Shown here in pieces: positions 47,052-58,500 of a stretch of 64,000 nucleotides of DNA (position 1 is its first letter; each line of letters begins with the position of its first letter). The position numbers were made by a program, and so were the translations under genes. The stretch spans positions 286,062,265 through 286,126,264 of the forward strand of contig JAUMIR010000003.1 in NCBI GenBank assembly GCA_030847615.1. The letters run 5' to 3'. Below the pieces are notes generated by a model. That model did no database searches. It was not told where the DNA came from and saw nothing but the letters and a program-made list of their open reading frames with translations. This DNA is from Gambelia wislizenii. Taxonomy: Eukaryota; Chordata; Lepidosauria; Squamata; Crotaphytidae.

Positions 47052-47366
47052 GGAGCTTTATTGCATACCGAAATAAAGCAGCAGGACACCCTGACGGTTC
47101 CATTTTCCTTGCTGCCTTACTGCATGATGTTGTCATTCTTCTGGTATTCTGCTGTTTTGGTTCCATGGGAGACAGAGGTAAAACCACATCTTTTTACTAA
47201 TGGATTTTTCCAGTTAGTAAAAAGATGTGGTTTTATCTCCATCTCCCACAGGACCAGAACAGAGAACAATGGAAGAACGATGATGTCATGTGGTAAGGCA
47301 ACACAGAAAGTGGAACTTTTCAGCTGCCCTGCCATTTTACTTCAGCATGCAATAAGGCACTTGTAA
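47052..47366. mobile_element. Foldback element, arms of about 150 bp
   Basis: Left arm begins GAGCTTTATTGCAT and ends AAACCACATCTTTTTACTAA; the right arm is its complement, ending ATGCAATAAGGCAC, with a loop TTTTTCC-like near 47205-47213. Several mismatches in the outer half. Overlapping 70-100 codon frames on both strands come from the palindrome. Confidence 0.85.
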
Positions 47367-47824
47367 TTGCTATAAGTCCTAGAGGTGAATCAGAGGTTGG
47401 AAAACTGCTCAGGAAAAAGATACTTGTGGAAAATGTGTCATAATGACAACCATAGCAGAGGACACATGTGGCCAATGAGTCTTTAAAATCTTGTACAGTA
47501 TATTCCAAAGACATACATAGGCCCAGTTGATTTTTGCTTTCTTATTATTTATTGCTCATATTTCTTTATTTTTATGTACATGCAGAATTACACGTGCTAT
47601 GAAATTACTACTTGAGCAGTTTTCTTCAGAGCTGCTGAAATTAATTAAAAATCAATTCTTCATTAGATACTATTAATTTCATTATAATTCCTTCTATTCA
47701 TACTTAGTTGTTCAAATTATATTTACATATAAATGAACTCTAAATGTACTTCAGTTTACTTTAATAAATATTAAACTACTAACTACTATTGACTACTGAT
47801 ACTGAACTAATCAATCAATCTCAA

Positions 47825-48365
47825 TCTGGCTTTTCTTCGCAAACGAAGATTCAGGAAGGACTCATCCCGCGCTTTCTGCAAGCGCGCTGATGACTAAAAA
47901 GGCCAATCCGAGATAAACAAGTCCGGTTGCAAAAAGCACAGCAGAAGGTCTCCTTGGGTGATGTTTTTGGGTTGTGATTCTTTCTGCGTTGTCGTTTCTC
48001 TTCAAGACTTGTTCGTCGTGAGTTCTCAAATAAGGCTGCAGCATTGTGGATAGTGCGTCTCCATGCCTCCCGATGTGAGGCCAGGGCGGACCACTGTTGG
48101 TGATCAATTTGGCCAAGCCTGAGATGTTGTTTCAGGGAGTCTTTGTATCGCTTTTTTGGAGCGCCCCTCTTACGCTGACCCGTGGCGAGTTCACCGTAGA
48201 GTAGTATTTTTGGGAGGCGATGATCCTCCATCCTAGAAACGTGCCCTGCCCAGCGCAGCTGTGTTCTCAATATCATGGCCTCAATGCTGGTGATCCCTGC
48301 TTGCTCAAGGACAGCAACATTCGTCACATAGTCAGTCCAGTGTATATTTAGGATTGTGCGTAGAC
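47825..48365 (-). mobile_element. Non-LTR retrotransposon 3' end
   Basis: Sequence TCTTCGCAAACGAAGATTC near the plus-strand start and the coding C-terminus on the minus strand (next entry). 5' truncated in the minus direction at about 48365. Confidence 0.75.
47851..48327 (-). pseudogene. Retrotransposon polyprotein C-terminus with zinc-knuckle-like end, 158 codons
   Basis: Contains LRWAGHVSRMEDHRLPKILL, GQRKRGAPKKRYKDSLKQHL, QWSALASHREAWRRTI and a Cys-rich end CAFCNRTCLSRIGLFSHQRAC. RWAGHV...RLPK is the region after the reverse transcriptase thumb in several non-LTR clades. The C2HC end could bind nucleic acid. The frame is fully open with no RT upstream. The clade (RTE-like or other) was not resolved. 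Confidence 0.75.
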
Positions 48366-50989
48366 ATAGGAACTCAACTAAACATACTATTGACTATCCC
48401 ATTGTCCATTTATTTCCCTTTCCTATTGATTGTGGTGCATTTAGTGGCTTGCTGACAAGTTTCAATGACATGCTGAAATTGCCTGTTGGAATTCCCTCTT
48501 TTGTGCAACGATTAACCCTACATATGGGAACCCTGCCCTCTTTTTCGCATGGCTACCTTAGTTAGGCATGCAGTGAGTCTTTAGCAAAAAATATGAGAAA
48601 TGATTGCACATTGATGCCACAATTTGTCTTTGGCCAAAGGCTTGAACTGGAGGGAGGTCAACCAGATCAGGAAGTAAGCTTCTGAACGGCTATAAGGCAA
48701 AACATGTCAAGGAATACTTCCATGGTCAGGATTGTTTGATGGACTAAGCAACATGGTAGTGTTCTGTTGACTACAGATTTTCCTTTGCCTTCCTGCCTGC
48801 CACCTCTTCCCTTGCTTTGCTTCACCTCTGATACATCTTCACTTCCACCAACTTATTTTGACAGTTGAGCAAAAAAATGGTAGCTCTGCATAGTTCAATA
48901 CATCAATTTATTTCCAGTTCAAACCAATGTTGCATTTCCCCTCAATAGATCCCAAGAGAGAAGGGTATTGCTAGATTTTTTCTCCACTCAATGCAGTCCA
49001 ATTTGCCAAATATTTCTGTATGAAGTTAATTTAAATCATAAAATAAGCTATAAAACATCTATAATTCTAACACATTTTGCTCTGCAATAATCATATTAAA
49101 CTTAATTTAATTCATAGGGACTGCTCCAGGTTTATAGGCATAATGTGCTGAGATCTAGTATGCCAGGGGGCACTGAATATGACAGGTATATGTAAATGGC
49201 AGTTGGTAGTCTCAGGGAGGGCATCCCTGAACAGATGCAGGTAATTACAGTTATCCTCTGCCCTACTGTGGGCTCTACACAGGATACACTGAGACAAAGC
49301 TAACCTTTAGGAAATGATCACTCCAGAAGAAGCTGTGACAGATCGGCAAAGCTATGGGAATTTGGAAAGAAATATGCTTTTGCTACCTCCACTGTTTTCT
49401 GTAAAACAAATATTTACAACTTTGGCTGTCAGCTTGACATTCTAGGAGATGGCTGCTCTCAAATTACTACCCACAAGTTTGCACATTCATGCTGAAGTTC
49501 TGTTATAGATGGAGAGAGGAAATAAATTCCCTGAAATTCTGATATTTCTGAGACTTGCTTTAAACAAAACTAGCAATTTAAATCTTTTATTTCATGCCCC
49601 CTCCCAGGAATTTACTGAAGCCTAAATGATAGCCATCTATCTTTTCACATTGCTGTGTGAGTACAGGTGATGATGAACCTCACTGATGCCTCATGAGTAA
49701 TGTCCTCTTTGCTTCTGGAAGACTACATGAATAAATGAAATGCATTAGTAAAGCATTTGACAGTTTTGCAGAGCTTTGTCATTTGTGTTTTGCTTAGTCC
49801 TTCCTTCCTACAATTAAATGAAATAGAACACTGAAATAATTTTGATTCAAAAACTAGCTCAAATTTTTACACTGTTCCTGCCTCCCCCACCACTCCATGT
49901 TGAATATGAAGTATTTTTCCTACTATTGCTCTTGTAACTGGGCCTTAGAGTAATATGTTTTTGCTAAGAGGGCAGTGGAAGCTACAGCTCAAAAGACAGT
50001 ACTGTTCTGACTGAATGGCATACTTATCAATAATGCAACATACCCCATAGGTACCTGGGCTGTAATCTCTTTCTGTAAAAGAAAAGGCACTGCCCCTCAT
50101 AAAATAATGTTCCTCAGAAGCTCAGGCCAGGAAATGAAATAAATAATGGCAGCCAAGTTTTCACCACATGGGACAAATATTGGAGGAAAATCTGAACTTA
50201 TTCATTTGAAAGGTGGTGAATGCATGAAGGATGTTTATTGTCTGCCCACAAAATAATTACAGGTTGTATCCAATGGTGTCCTTCAGCAAACAGAATGAAC
50301 AATGCATGTGGGCCCAGTTTCCCTTCCCCACTACAGTTCTCCATATATCCTTCAAATCTGCCCCAGAGGGTTTTTATGGGGCAAGGGTAGAAGAGGGGGG
50401 TAAGAGAATGGAAAGTTAAACAGTTTTTCTGTGGGTGGAAATCCACCTGCCTGATGTTGGATGTGGAGCTTGGAAGTCAGACAACAACTCCTGGAATCTG
50501 CAACAACATGGCTCCTGGTCATCTGGCAGTTGGATTCTGTTAATGGTAGGCCTTTTTGGATTCAAATTATAAGGGGGGAAATCCACTTTGTTAAATTAAG
50601 AGTGGCTTCCCAGGATGCTAGTCCCTTTGGGAAAAGATGAGGACTGCTTCAACTAAGAGTCAGTCTTCTTCAGTAGAGTGTGCAACGGAAATTGCTGAAC
50701 CTCTTGTGCTCCTCTAAGACTCACTTAAATGAAATAAGGCAAACAGGCAGTATCTAACTTATTTAACTTAAAAAAGTATTTACTAGTTACATTGAAATGC
50801 ACATTTAGAACACATGTACAGATTGTCTAAGGAAATTTTCAAATAAAGGAGCACTTCAGGAGGGCTGACACTCACCATATTGAGAGAGGATGAAGAGAGA
50901 GAGGGGGGAAGAGGGAGATGTGTCTTAATGTGGCTACAGACACACCTAGAAGTTTCTATTATCACATGGTGTGGTTGCTTAGATACATG
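48366..50989. other. GRIK1 intron, unassigned
   Basis: 2.6 kb without a recognised repeat or exon. Confidence 0.4.
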
Positions 50990-52820
50990 GACATATTGGC
51001 TTGCTAGAGAGGTTAAGAACAATAAAAAGGGGTTTTTTGGGTATGTCTGCAGCAAAAGGAGGAAGAAGGAAATGGTAGGGCCACTACGTGGAGAAGATGG
51101 CAAAATGCTAACGGGACAGAGAAAAGGCAGAATTACTCAACACCTTCTTTGCCTCCGTGTTTTCAGAAAAGGAAAAGGGTGACCACCCTGAGGATAAAGG
51201 AACAGAGGACACAATAGGGGAAATCCAGCTCAGAATAAGCAAAGAGGTAGTACAGGAATACTTTCTTAAACTAAATGAATTTAAATCTCCAGGACCAGAT
51301 GAACTACATCCAAGAGTATTAAAAGAGCTGGCAAATATAATCTCAGAGCCATTCGCAATAATCTTTGAGAACTCCTGGAGAACAGGAGAAGTCCCAGCAG
51401 GCTGGAGGATGGCAAACGTTGTCCCCATCTTCAAAAAGGGGAAAAAAGAGGATCCCAACAATTATCGTCCAGTTAGTCTGACATCAATACCAGGGAAGAT
51501 TCTAGAGCAGATAATTAAACAGAGAGTCTGTGAACATTTAGAAGGCAATGCCATAATCACAAAAAGTCAACATGGGTTTCAGAGAAACAAGTCATGCCAG
51601 ACTAATCTGATCTCTTTTTTTGATAAAGTTACCAGCTTGGTAGATGAAGGGAACGCTGTGGACATCACCTACCTTGATTTCAGTAAGGCCTTTGACAAGG
51701 TTCCCCATGACATTCTTGCAAACAAGCTTGTAAAATGTGGGCTAGACAAGTTAACTGTTCAATGGATTTGTAATTGGTTGACCGGCCGAACCCAAAGGGT
51801 GCTCAGCAGTGCTCCTCTTCATCTTGGAAAGATGTGACCAGTGGGGTGCCACAAGGTTTGGTCCTGGGCCCAGTGCTATTCAACATCTTTATCAATGACT
51901 TGGATGAGGGAATTAGGGGCATACTTATCAAATTTGCAGATGACACCAAATTAGGAGGAATAGCTAATACCCTAGAGGACAGGATCAAAATTCAAAATGA
52001 CCTGGATAGACTGGAGAGCTGGGCCAAAGCTAACAAAATGAAATTCAATACAGAGAAATGTAAGGTACTGCACTTAGGGCGAACAAATTAAATGCATCGA
52101 TATAGGATGGGGGAGACCTGGCTGAATGAGACTACATGCGAAAGGGATCTAGGAGTCCTAGTAGACCACAAGTTGAACATGAGTCAACAGTGTGATGCAG
52201 CAGCTAAAAAGGCCAATGCGATTTTGGACTGCATCAATAGAAGTATAGTGTCTAGATCAAGGGAAGCAATTGTGCCAATATATTCTGCCTTGGTCAGGCC
52301 TCACCTAGAATACTGTGTCCCGTTCTGGGCACCACAATTCAAAAAGGATATTGACAAATTGGAGCGTGTGCAAAGAAGGGCAACTAAAATGGTGAAAGGT
52401 CTGGAAACTATGCCTTATGAGGAGAGACTTAGGGAACTGGGTATGTTTAGCCTGGAAAAAAGATGGTTAAGAGGCGATATGATAGTCCTGTTTAAGTATT
52501 TGAAGGGTGTCACGTTGGGGATGGAGCAGGCTTGTTTTCTGCTGCTCCAGATACTGGAACACAGAGCAATGGAAGCAAGCTCCAGGAACAGAGATTCCAC
52601 CTCAACATTAGGAGGAACTTTTTGACAATAAGAGCTGTTTGGCAGTGGAACACACTCCCTCAGAGCATGGTGGGGTCTCCTTCCTTGGAGGTCTTTAAAC
52701 AGAGGCTGGATGGCCATCTGTCGGGGATGCTTTGATTGTGATTTCCTGTGTGGCAGGGGGTTGGTCTGGATGGCCCTCGTGGTCTCTTCCAACTCTGCAA
52801 TTCTATGATTTTATGATTTA
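50990..52820 (+). mobile_element. CR1 LINE, long 5'-truncated copy
   Basis: Begins with the linker text REVKNNKKGFFGYVCSKRRK before the RT and ends in TTCTATGATTTTATGATT. It has the same 3' consensus as the minus-strand copy at 1957-3045. Confidence 0.92.
51157..52735 (+). pseudogene. CR1 reverse transcriptase, broken into four frames
   Basis: First frame 51157-51837: FKSPGPDELHPRVLKELA, VPIFKKGKKEDPNNYRPVSL, QHGFQRNKSC, YLDFSKAFDKVPHDIL. Second frame 51774-52091: [20 protein letters not shown] and catalytic [10 protein letters not shown] stop at 52089 is followed by an in-frame third part to 52625 ([32 protein letters not shown]). The last part at 52532-52735 is in another frame. So: one frameshift near 51815, one stop near 52089 and one frameshift near 52530. 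Older or more damaged than the copy at 2031-2990. Confidence 0.9.
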
Positions 52821-52984
52821 CAACTAATGACTAAGCAAATGGAGGAAGTTCTAGAGAGACAGTATGAATAGGGTAAAGCCATGCAGGAAAGCTATATACT
52901 CCCTAATACCCCCATTACCTTAATAGCAAATGAGAGAAGGGCGTATAAAGAAGATGCTTTGTTGAGCAGTATTTTCCAACACAC

Positions 52985-53180
52985 CTAAACATCAGGAAGA
53001 ACTTCCTGATAGAGGAGGTCACCAGTGGAACAGACTGCCTCGGAGACTGATAAACCCACCTTTGGAGGGCTTTAAACAAAAACTAGGTAGTCCTCTTTTG
53101 GGAGTGCTTTAGTTGTGTATTCCTGTATGGCAGAGGGTTAAACTAATTCATCCTTGTAGTCCTTTCCATGATTCTGCTTC
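52985..53180 (+). mobile_element. CR1 LINE 3' fragment
   Basis: CCTAAACATCAGGAAGAACT, GGAGGGCTTTAAACAAAAAC, GGCAGAGGGTTAAACTAATT and a decayed CCATGATTCTG tail. Confidence 0.82.
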
Positions 53181-55053
53181 CAATTCTTAGTCTTAACTAG
53201 AGTAGACACAATGTATCAATGGGTTTTATTTATGTGTTGACTTGCAATCTCCAGTTGGTTCAATGGGTATACTCTAGTTTGGACCAGCAGCTGGATTTAG
53301 GCCAAAGTCTCCCATAGTAACTTTTCTAAGTTCTAGTTGGCTCTTATAATTTTACTTTTTTTTTCTTTAGAAGATTTTAGATAGAAATTGCATATAAATA
53401 TCATCAGGTTGAAAATAATGAAAGTCTGTTCTGAATTCATTAATCCTCTCAGATTCCAAGGGCTACAGTACACCAGTTGATTAAGATTTACAATCTCCTG
53501 CTAAAGAAAAATGCTTCAGTGCAGTGGGATCCAGCTGTGCCTAATACATTCATGCTTAGAACATGGAATTAATGTGATTGATTAGCCTGGTGCTGGAGTT
53601 ATCCCTGAACAAACTGGGTTCAAATCAGGCTCAGGACTGAGACTCACAATTATAACAGGTCCAACTCTAGTGAATTGTAATGAACTAAAATGCTTTCATT
53701 GACTGTGATGTGCTAGACACACACAGGAGGTACTTCACATAGGAATGAGCTTTGTAATACAGTTACACCAATTTGTGATGCATGCAAAAGCCTGATCATG
53801 TGTTTGCCAGCCAGAAAAACAGGTCACCAAAAGAAGAAAGTTTTACCATGCAGTGCTTTCAAGTAGATGTATCCCCCTGAAAGGCACCACCATGTGCCTG
53901 GTAGTCATGTGAATCAGTCCTAAGTTGTGCTTTAGTTCAGATGATAGTAATGTTATTGTCTTTTTGCCCTAGTTTCTTATTAGAACAGACATTATACATT
54001 TCACAACAGTGCTGTAAAGATAAGCACTGAGATTTGGCAGACTAAAACAAGTCTTGTTAGTTCTGTATGTTCTTGCTTGTGTAAGTGTTTTCTTGATTAC
54101 AATCATGCGAAAATCTTTGCTGTCATATGGTAAAGAGGTATTTTAATGCCATTCCATGTGCACAAAATTACCTTGACATTTCAGTCAAAAACAATGTTTT
54201 GTTTAAGGGATCATAATGAAAGTGACATCATAAAAGTTCAAACAGTGAAAAGCTTAAGGTTAAGTGTCAGTTTAAAGATAGTTGTATGTGTTAACTGTCA
54301 AGGTAACATCTCACTGCCCTGGGATCCTTCTGTCAGAATCTATTTATAGAGACATCCTTTCACATCATTTGTGAGTGTAAGAGTATGATTCTTGTTTTTT
54401 CAGGGCAGCATGCACTTTCCCTCCACAGTCTCTTCCCACCAAGAGTCATAGAGGAATGCCCCTTAACATAAATCCACATCCCTTTACATTATGTAAATGG
54501 CATAGGTCTCCATGAAAGACTTTGAATGAGGACTAAAGAACCTGTGGCTTTCTGGTTGTTGTTGGACTTGATTTCCCATCATTCCTCTGATAGGCTGATT
54601 ACTAATGAGGGATGGTGGGCATAATGGTTCATGAATTTCTGGAGGGCCACAGGTTCACCATTCCTGAATGGGAAAGGCTCTTTATGTTTCATAGATTTTC
54701 TCAATGGACAAGGAGGACTGCAGACAATTCCTTTATCACACCGATGATTCTGAAATGGTCTGCTTTCTAAATAACTTGAGGACTCATATAAGACATCCTC
54801 ATGATACCAAGGTTAAAAGACTTAAACTTGACAATTGCTGATCCCAGATACCTCTACCCTGGTGTCTTTTTGTTTGAATTTGTTATTATTTTTATTATTG
54901 TAAGTTTTAAAATGTTCTGGTATTACCTTTAATTAAAATTTTCAGCAAAAAGGGGAGAGAGAAAGAGAACAACACAAAAGCTTTCAAGCAATGCTTTGCA
55001 CTTGTTGTGTATATACAGTGTCTTTTCCTAATGGTTCTGGTTTCTTTTCCTAG
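53181..55053. other. GRIK1 intron, mostly unassigned
   Basis: A hAT-type MITE is at about 54537-54663: AAAGAACCTGTGGCTTTCTG ... GAGGGCCACAGGTTCACCAT. No exon. Confidence 0.45.
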
Positions 55054-55279
55054 AAATCCAAAATATCAACATACGAAAAAATGTGGGCATTTATGAGCAG
55101 CCGACAGCAGACAGCACTGGTGAAGAACAATGACGAGGGAATCCAGCGGGTTCTCACCACCGATTATGCCCTACTGATGGAATCCACAAGTATAGAATAT
55201 GTCACTCAGAGAAACTGCAATCTCACTCAGATTGGAGGGCTTATTGATTCCAAAGGTTATGGTGTAGGAACACCCATTG
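55054..55279 (+). CDS. GRIK1: GRIK1 exon: ligand-binding segment S2, main part (75 codons plus one base)
   Basis: A 226-base exon, phase 0 at the start and ending one base into a Gly codon; acceptor CCTAG, donor GTAAGA. It starts [20 protein letters not shown] and ends GYGVGTPI. Glu at residue 43 (LLMEST) corresponds to glutamate contact E738; it lies 48 residues after the Thr contact of the previous exon, exactly as in the family. Cys at residue 55 (RNCNLTQ) is one partner of the conserved S2 disulfide (C750), within a sequon NLT. The stretch [20 protein letters not shown] is GluK1-like, with small substitutions relative to mammals. Confidence 0.97.
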
Positions 55280-56092
55280 GTAAGAAATGCATACATATAC
55301 TTTGTGACTGGCTGACTTCAGTGGATTCCATAAGAAACTTTTTGATGTGAAGCTTTTAGTTCTTGGGAAGAGGTGTAATGCAGTCTGGCCTGTGAAAGGG
55401 GAATAATTTGACTTCCCCTCTCCACAAATATATCTGAATAAGAGTCACAAGCTACCCTTCTGGATTCATGAACCACTTTAATCATTAGAGAGCACACTGG
55501 GGCTCCTTCTTTGCTGGAAATTCTCTCTATTGGTTCATTAACATCCAAGGCTGAACATTTTTCAGGCATTAAATGGGCTGATTAGACACACTGTACCTAT
55601 GCTATTTTTTCCCCTTTGTATCTATTTTAATTCTCATGTGCTAGGGTTTTTAAAAATGCATTGTGTGCATTGCGGTGTGTGTGTTTTTTTCCCCAGGCCA
55701 CAATGAGAAGGCTGGTTTATTGTAGAATATAAAATACCCTGAGTCTAAATGTGTGTAGAATGACATAGGTTCTCTTCTCCCACCCCCAAAAAAACTACCC
55801 AGAGCCAAACAACACTGGATGAAATCAAAGAGAAAGGAAAGAAAATACACAGTACTACCTATATACTCTGCCTTTACTTGCTAATTAATGGCAAGCCTGC
55901 CTTGTCCTGATCCAGAAGCAATGGATTTGTCTGATTCACTCCCATCTGGACACATGTTTCAGTACTTGAGGTGGGGGCCCTACCTGATTCACTGCCTACC
56001 TGAGCTGTGAGGCTCTGAAGTGAAGCAGACAAACACCACAGGGGTTGCTTTCATTCCCAGTTTATCCCCAAGCCTCACAGTAAGGAGATTTT
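55280..56092. other. GRIK1 intron after S2 exon, unassigned
   Basis: Nothing recognisable before the palindrome. Confidence 0.4.
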
Positions 56093-56434
56093 CACATGGG
56101 CAATATATTCCAAGGAGAGATTGGGGCAGAAACAGGGCTGTTCCTGAAGCAGCACCCCATTTCGCACGCCCCCTGCCTTCTCTCGATCTCACGTCATCTT
56201 CGTTCTGTGCAGCTTCCAGTTCCCTCCTGGTATCTTCCATCATTTTTTAATAGAGGAATCTTCGTGATTAAAAAATGATGGAAGATACTGGGAGGGAACT
56301 GGAAGCTGCACAGAACAAAGACGACGCGAGATCGAGAGAAGACAGGGGGCGTGCGAAATGGGGCGCTGCTTCAGGAACAGCCCCGTTTCTGTCCTGATCT
56401 CTCCTTGGAATATATAGCCCATGTGAAAATCTCC
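56093..56434. repeat. Near-perfect 340-bp palindrome (foldback element)
   Basis: Arms 56093-56251 and 56268-56434, loop about 16 bases. GGAGATTTTCACATGGGC at the left end and GCCCATGTGAAAATCTCC at the right. About 160 bases per arm with roughly 15 differences, several of them C/T or A/G changes. A CpG-bearing middle (TTTCGCACGCCCCCTG, CTCTCGATCTC) is unlike the AT-rich surroundings. No transposase. Probably a non-autonomous DNA element; no clear target-site duplication. Confidence 0.88.
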
Positions 56435-58390
56435 ACAGCCTAGAGATTCAGCCTTCATTGTTGTGTGCTTCTGGATGTTTACCAATGACTTCTGTTTGGA
56501 ATCTATTCTGTGCATAATCCTGCTTTTTCAACCAGCCAATGAGCCATATAGGTGCCACTAATTGCCAATCCCCCCACCTCACCGTTTACAGTTCAGAGAA
56601 ATTGGGGAAACTGGTTCGGTTGTTTTTTAAAAGGGTGGGGAATCTCAAGTTCAGGGGGCTGTCATGTAAATTATTCTCAGAAAAAGCAAAGATGCCATCA
56701 TGCACTGAGGCTCGGGGATGATGAGATGTTTCTAGAGAATATGCAGCAAGGACCCCCATTTGAACAAGTCACCTGGTTGTGTTGTGTCCTACACAGTGCA
56801 ACAGCAGCATACTTGGAAGAGAAAAGGTGAGTTCTGCGGAAGCTGGAAGAACGTTCTCTACTCCATGCCCTCCACACTTAAAGACTGCCGTCTTACTAGG
56901 CAAAATTATATGCAAGTTTTTTCAGATGTAGGCCCCACTAAGTTAAAAGGGAGTGTTTCTCTTTGATGTCTGAGTTAACAGAACTGTATCCCCCTGGCTA
57001 CCCTTTCAGTGCAGTTAGGCTCACTTCCAGATGCTCCTGAACTGTTGAATCCAATCCTAATATATTTAAGAGGTACAAAGACATTCAATATTTTAAGCAG
57101 CTTTATGAAATGGTCAGTTTGTCATCCTTCAGGAAAAGAGGATAAAGCTTGGAAAAGTTACATTGGGACTATGGGCTCATCCGCCGGAGTATCCTGGCCA
57201 TGGATCAAGCCTTTTCCTCCCCTGTTACCACTGTGAAACAGGCTGGAGTCCCAACAGTTATGCTGGCCTGTCACTGCAGCTGCCACTGCTGCCATCTTCC
57301 TGGCTGTCCTGGAAGCAAGGAAACCAGTCTGCCACTTGTGACCAAGGTTCCCCACATGTGACCAGCCTTGGTTATATGGTGTGGGATCCCTTCCTGGATC
57401 CTGAAGAGCAAGGCAGACCAGCAGCTGCATGAAAAGCTGGCCTGCTGGGACAGGCTCTGGAGGACATACGGGGCCTGATCAGTTCCTTCCCAGTGGGAAC
57501 AGATTAAACAAAGTATTTTTAAAAATGTGGCAAAGGACTGTAGGGCTCTATGATGGGGGCAAGATGGAGTAAATTGCCTGTGTACATAAGCCCTACATCT
57601 GGGGAATTCTGGAAGTTGTGGTTCAAATAAGTAGCTACTATTTGTAACCATCCTGACTATGTTTGTCATTGAATGTTCATTTGTTTGTGAGACATTATTG
57701 TTTCTCTGTTGTCTCATGAATTGATCCATAATTGCTAGTTTCTACTAAAAAGAAATAACATATTTAAAAAGAGGGGGGAAAGAAGCAGCTTTTCCGAGCT
57801 CTAAATATATATATATATTATATATTTTTAATATTAGTATTTTCAGAATCAAAAGCTCAAGTTTATCTGAACTTTTCATGTATAAAATTTTGTCTAAATC
57901 AATAGTGTTCTTGAGGGCATTTAATTTCTTATAAGAAACCATTCTTCAGTCCCTGAGGAAAAATACAAAAATGCAGAAGTTCTGAGGTAATGAGTGATTC
58001 ATTGTAAAGATTTCAAAGCAGTGATAAAGATGCTTCAAACCAAGAACAATGAAGGAGTAAATTAGAACAGATGGTAGTTCCTTAGAGAGGGAACGTACGT
58101 ATCAGAAATACAGCTGGGAGTGAAATGGTAAGAGATTTCTTGTATGATTAATAGACTTTTAAAGAAAGAGTTGGAAAGATATAGATGTGTTTATGATGAC
58201 ATCAATAATCTCATTGACACAGTTAAAGCAAACAGAAAAGTTAGAATACTTCATAGAACAAGTCGAATGCTTTTTGTTCATAGTTTAAGCTGTTGCCCTT
58301 GTGATCATATCTTCATAATTAAGTGGCATTCACAGAGGAGAGCTTGTGTCATTTTATATAACATATTTTATTCTGGCAGAAATATTCCTT
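56435..58390. other. GRIK1 intron, unassigned
   Basis: Overlapping short frames near 57009-57730 have no recognisable domain. An ATATAT run is at about 57806-57825. Confidence 0.4.
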
Positions 58391-58500
58391 AAGTTGAAGC
58401 CAACTTGATGGCAGTTAACAGCAACAAGAAATACTCTTGTACTAGAGCTAAATTCATCAACACATGCATCTGATGAAGTGGCCTTTAGTCCACTCTTGGG
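58391..58500 (+). repeat. SINE tail piece and hammerhead-like motif
   Basis: CCAACTTGATGGCAGTTAAC AGCAACAAG resembles a SINE 3' end. At 58470, CTGATGA, AGTGGCCTTTAGTCCACT and a displaced GGAAA give a partial hammerhead: box 1 and a GTGG...CCAC stem II, with box 2 damaged. Confidence 0.5.

Noticed and set aside
57009..57729. Cluster of overlapping frames of 70-152 codons
   Set aside because: No family features on either strand, no splice support and a composition typical of intron.
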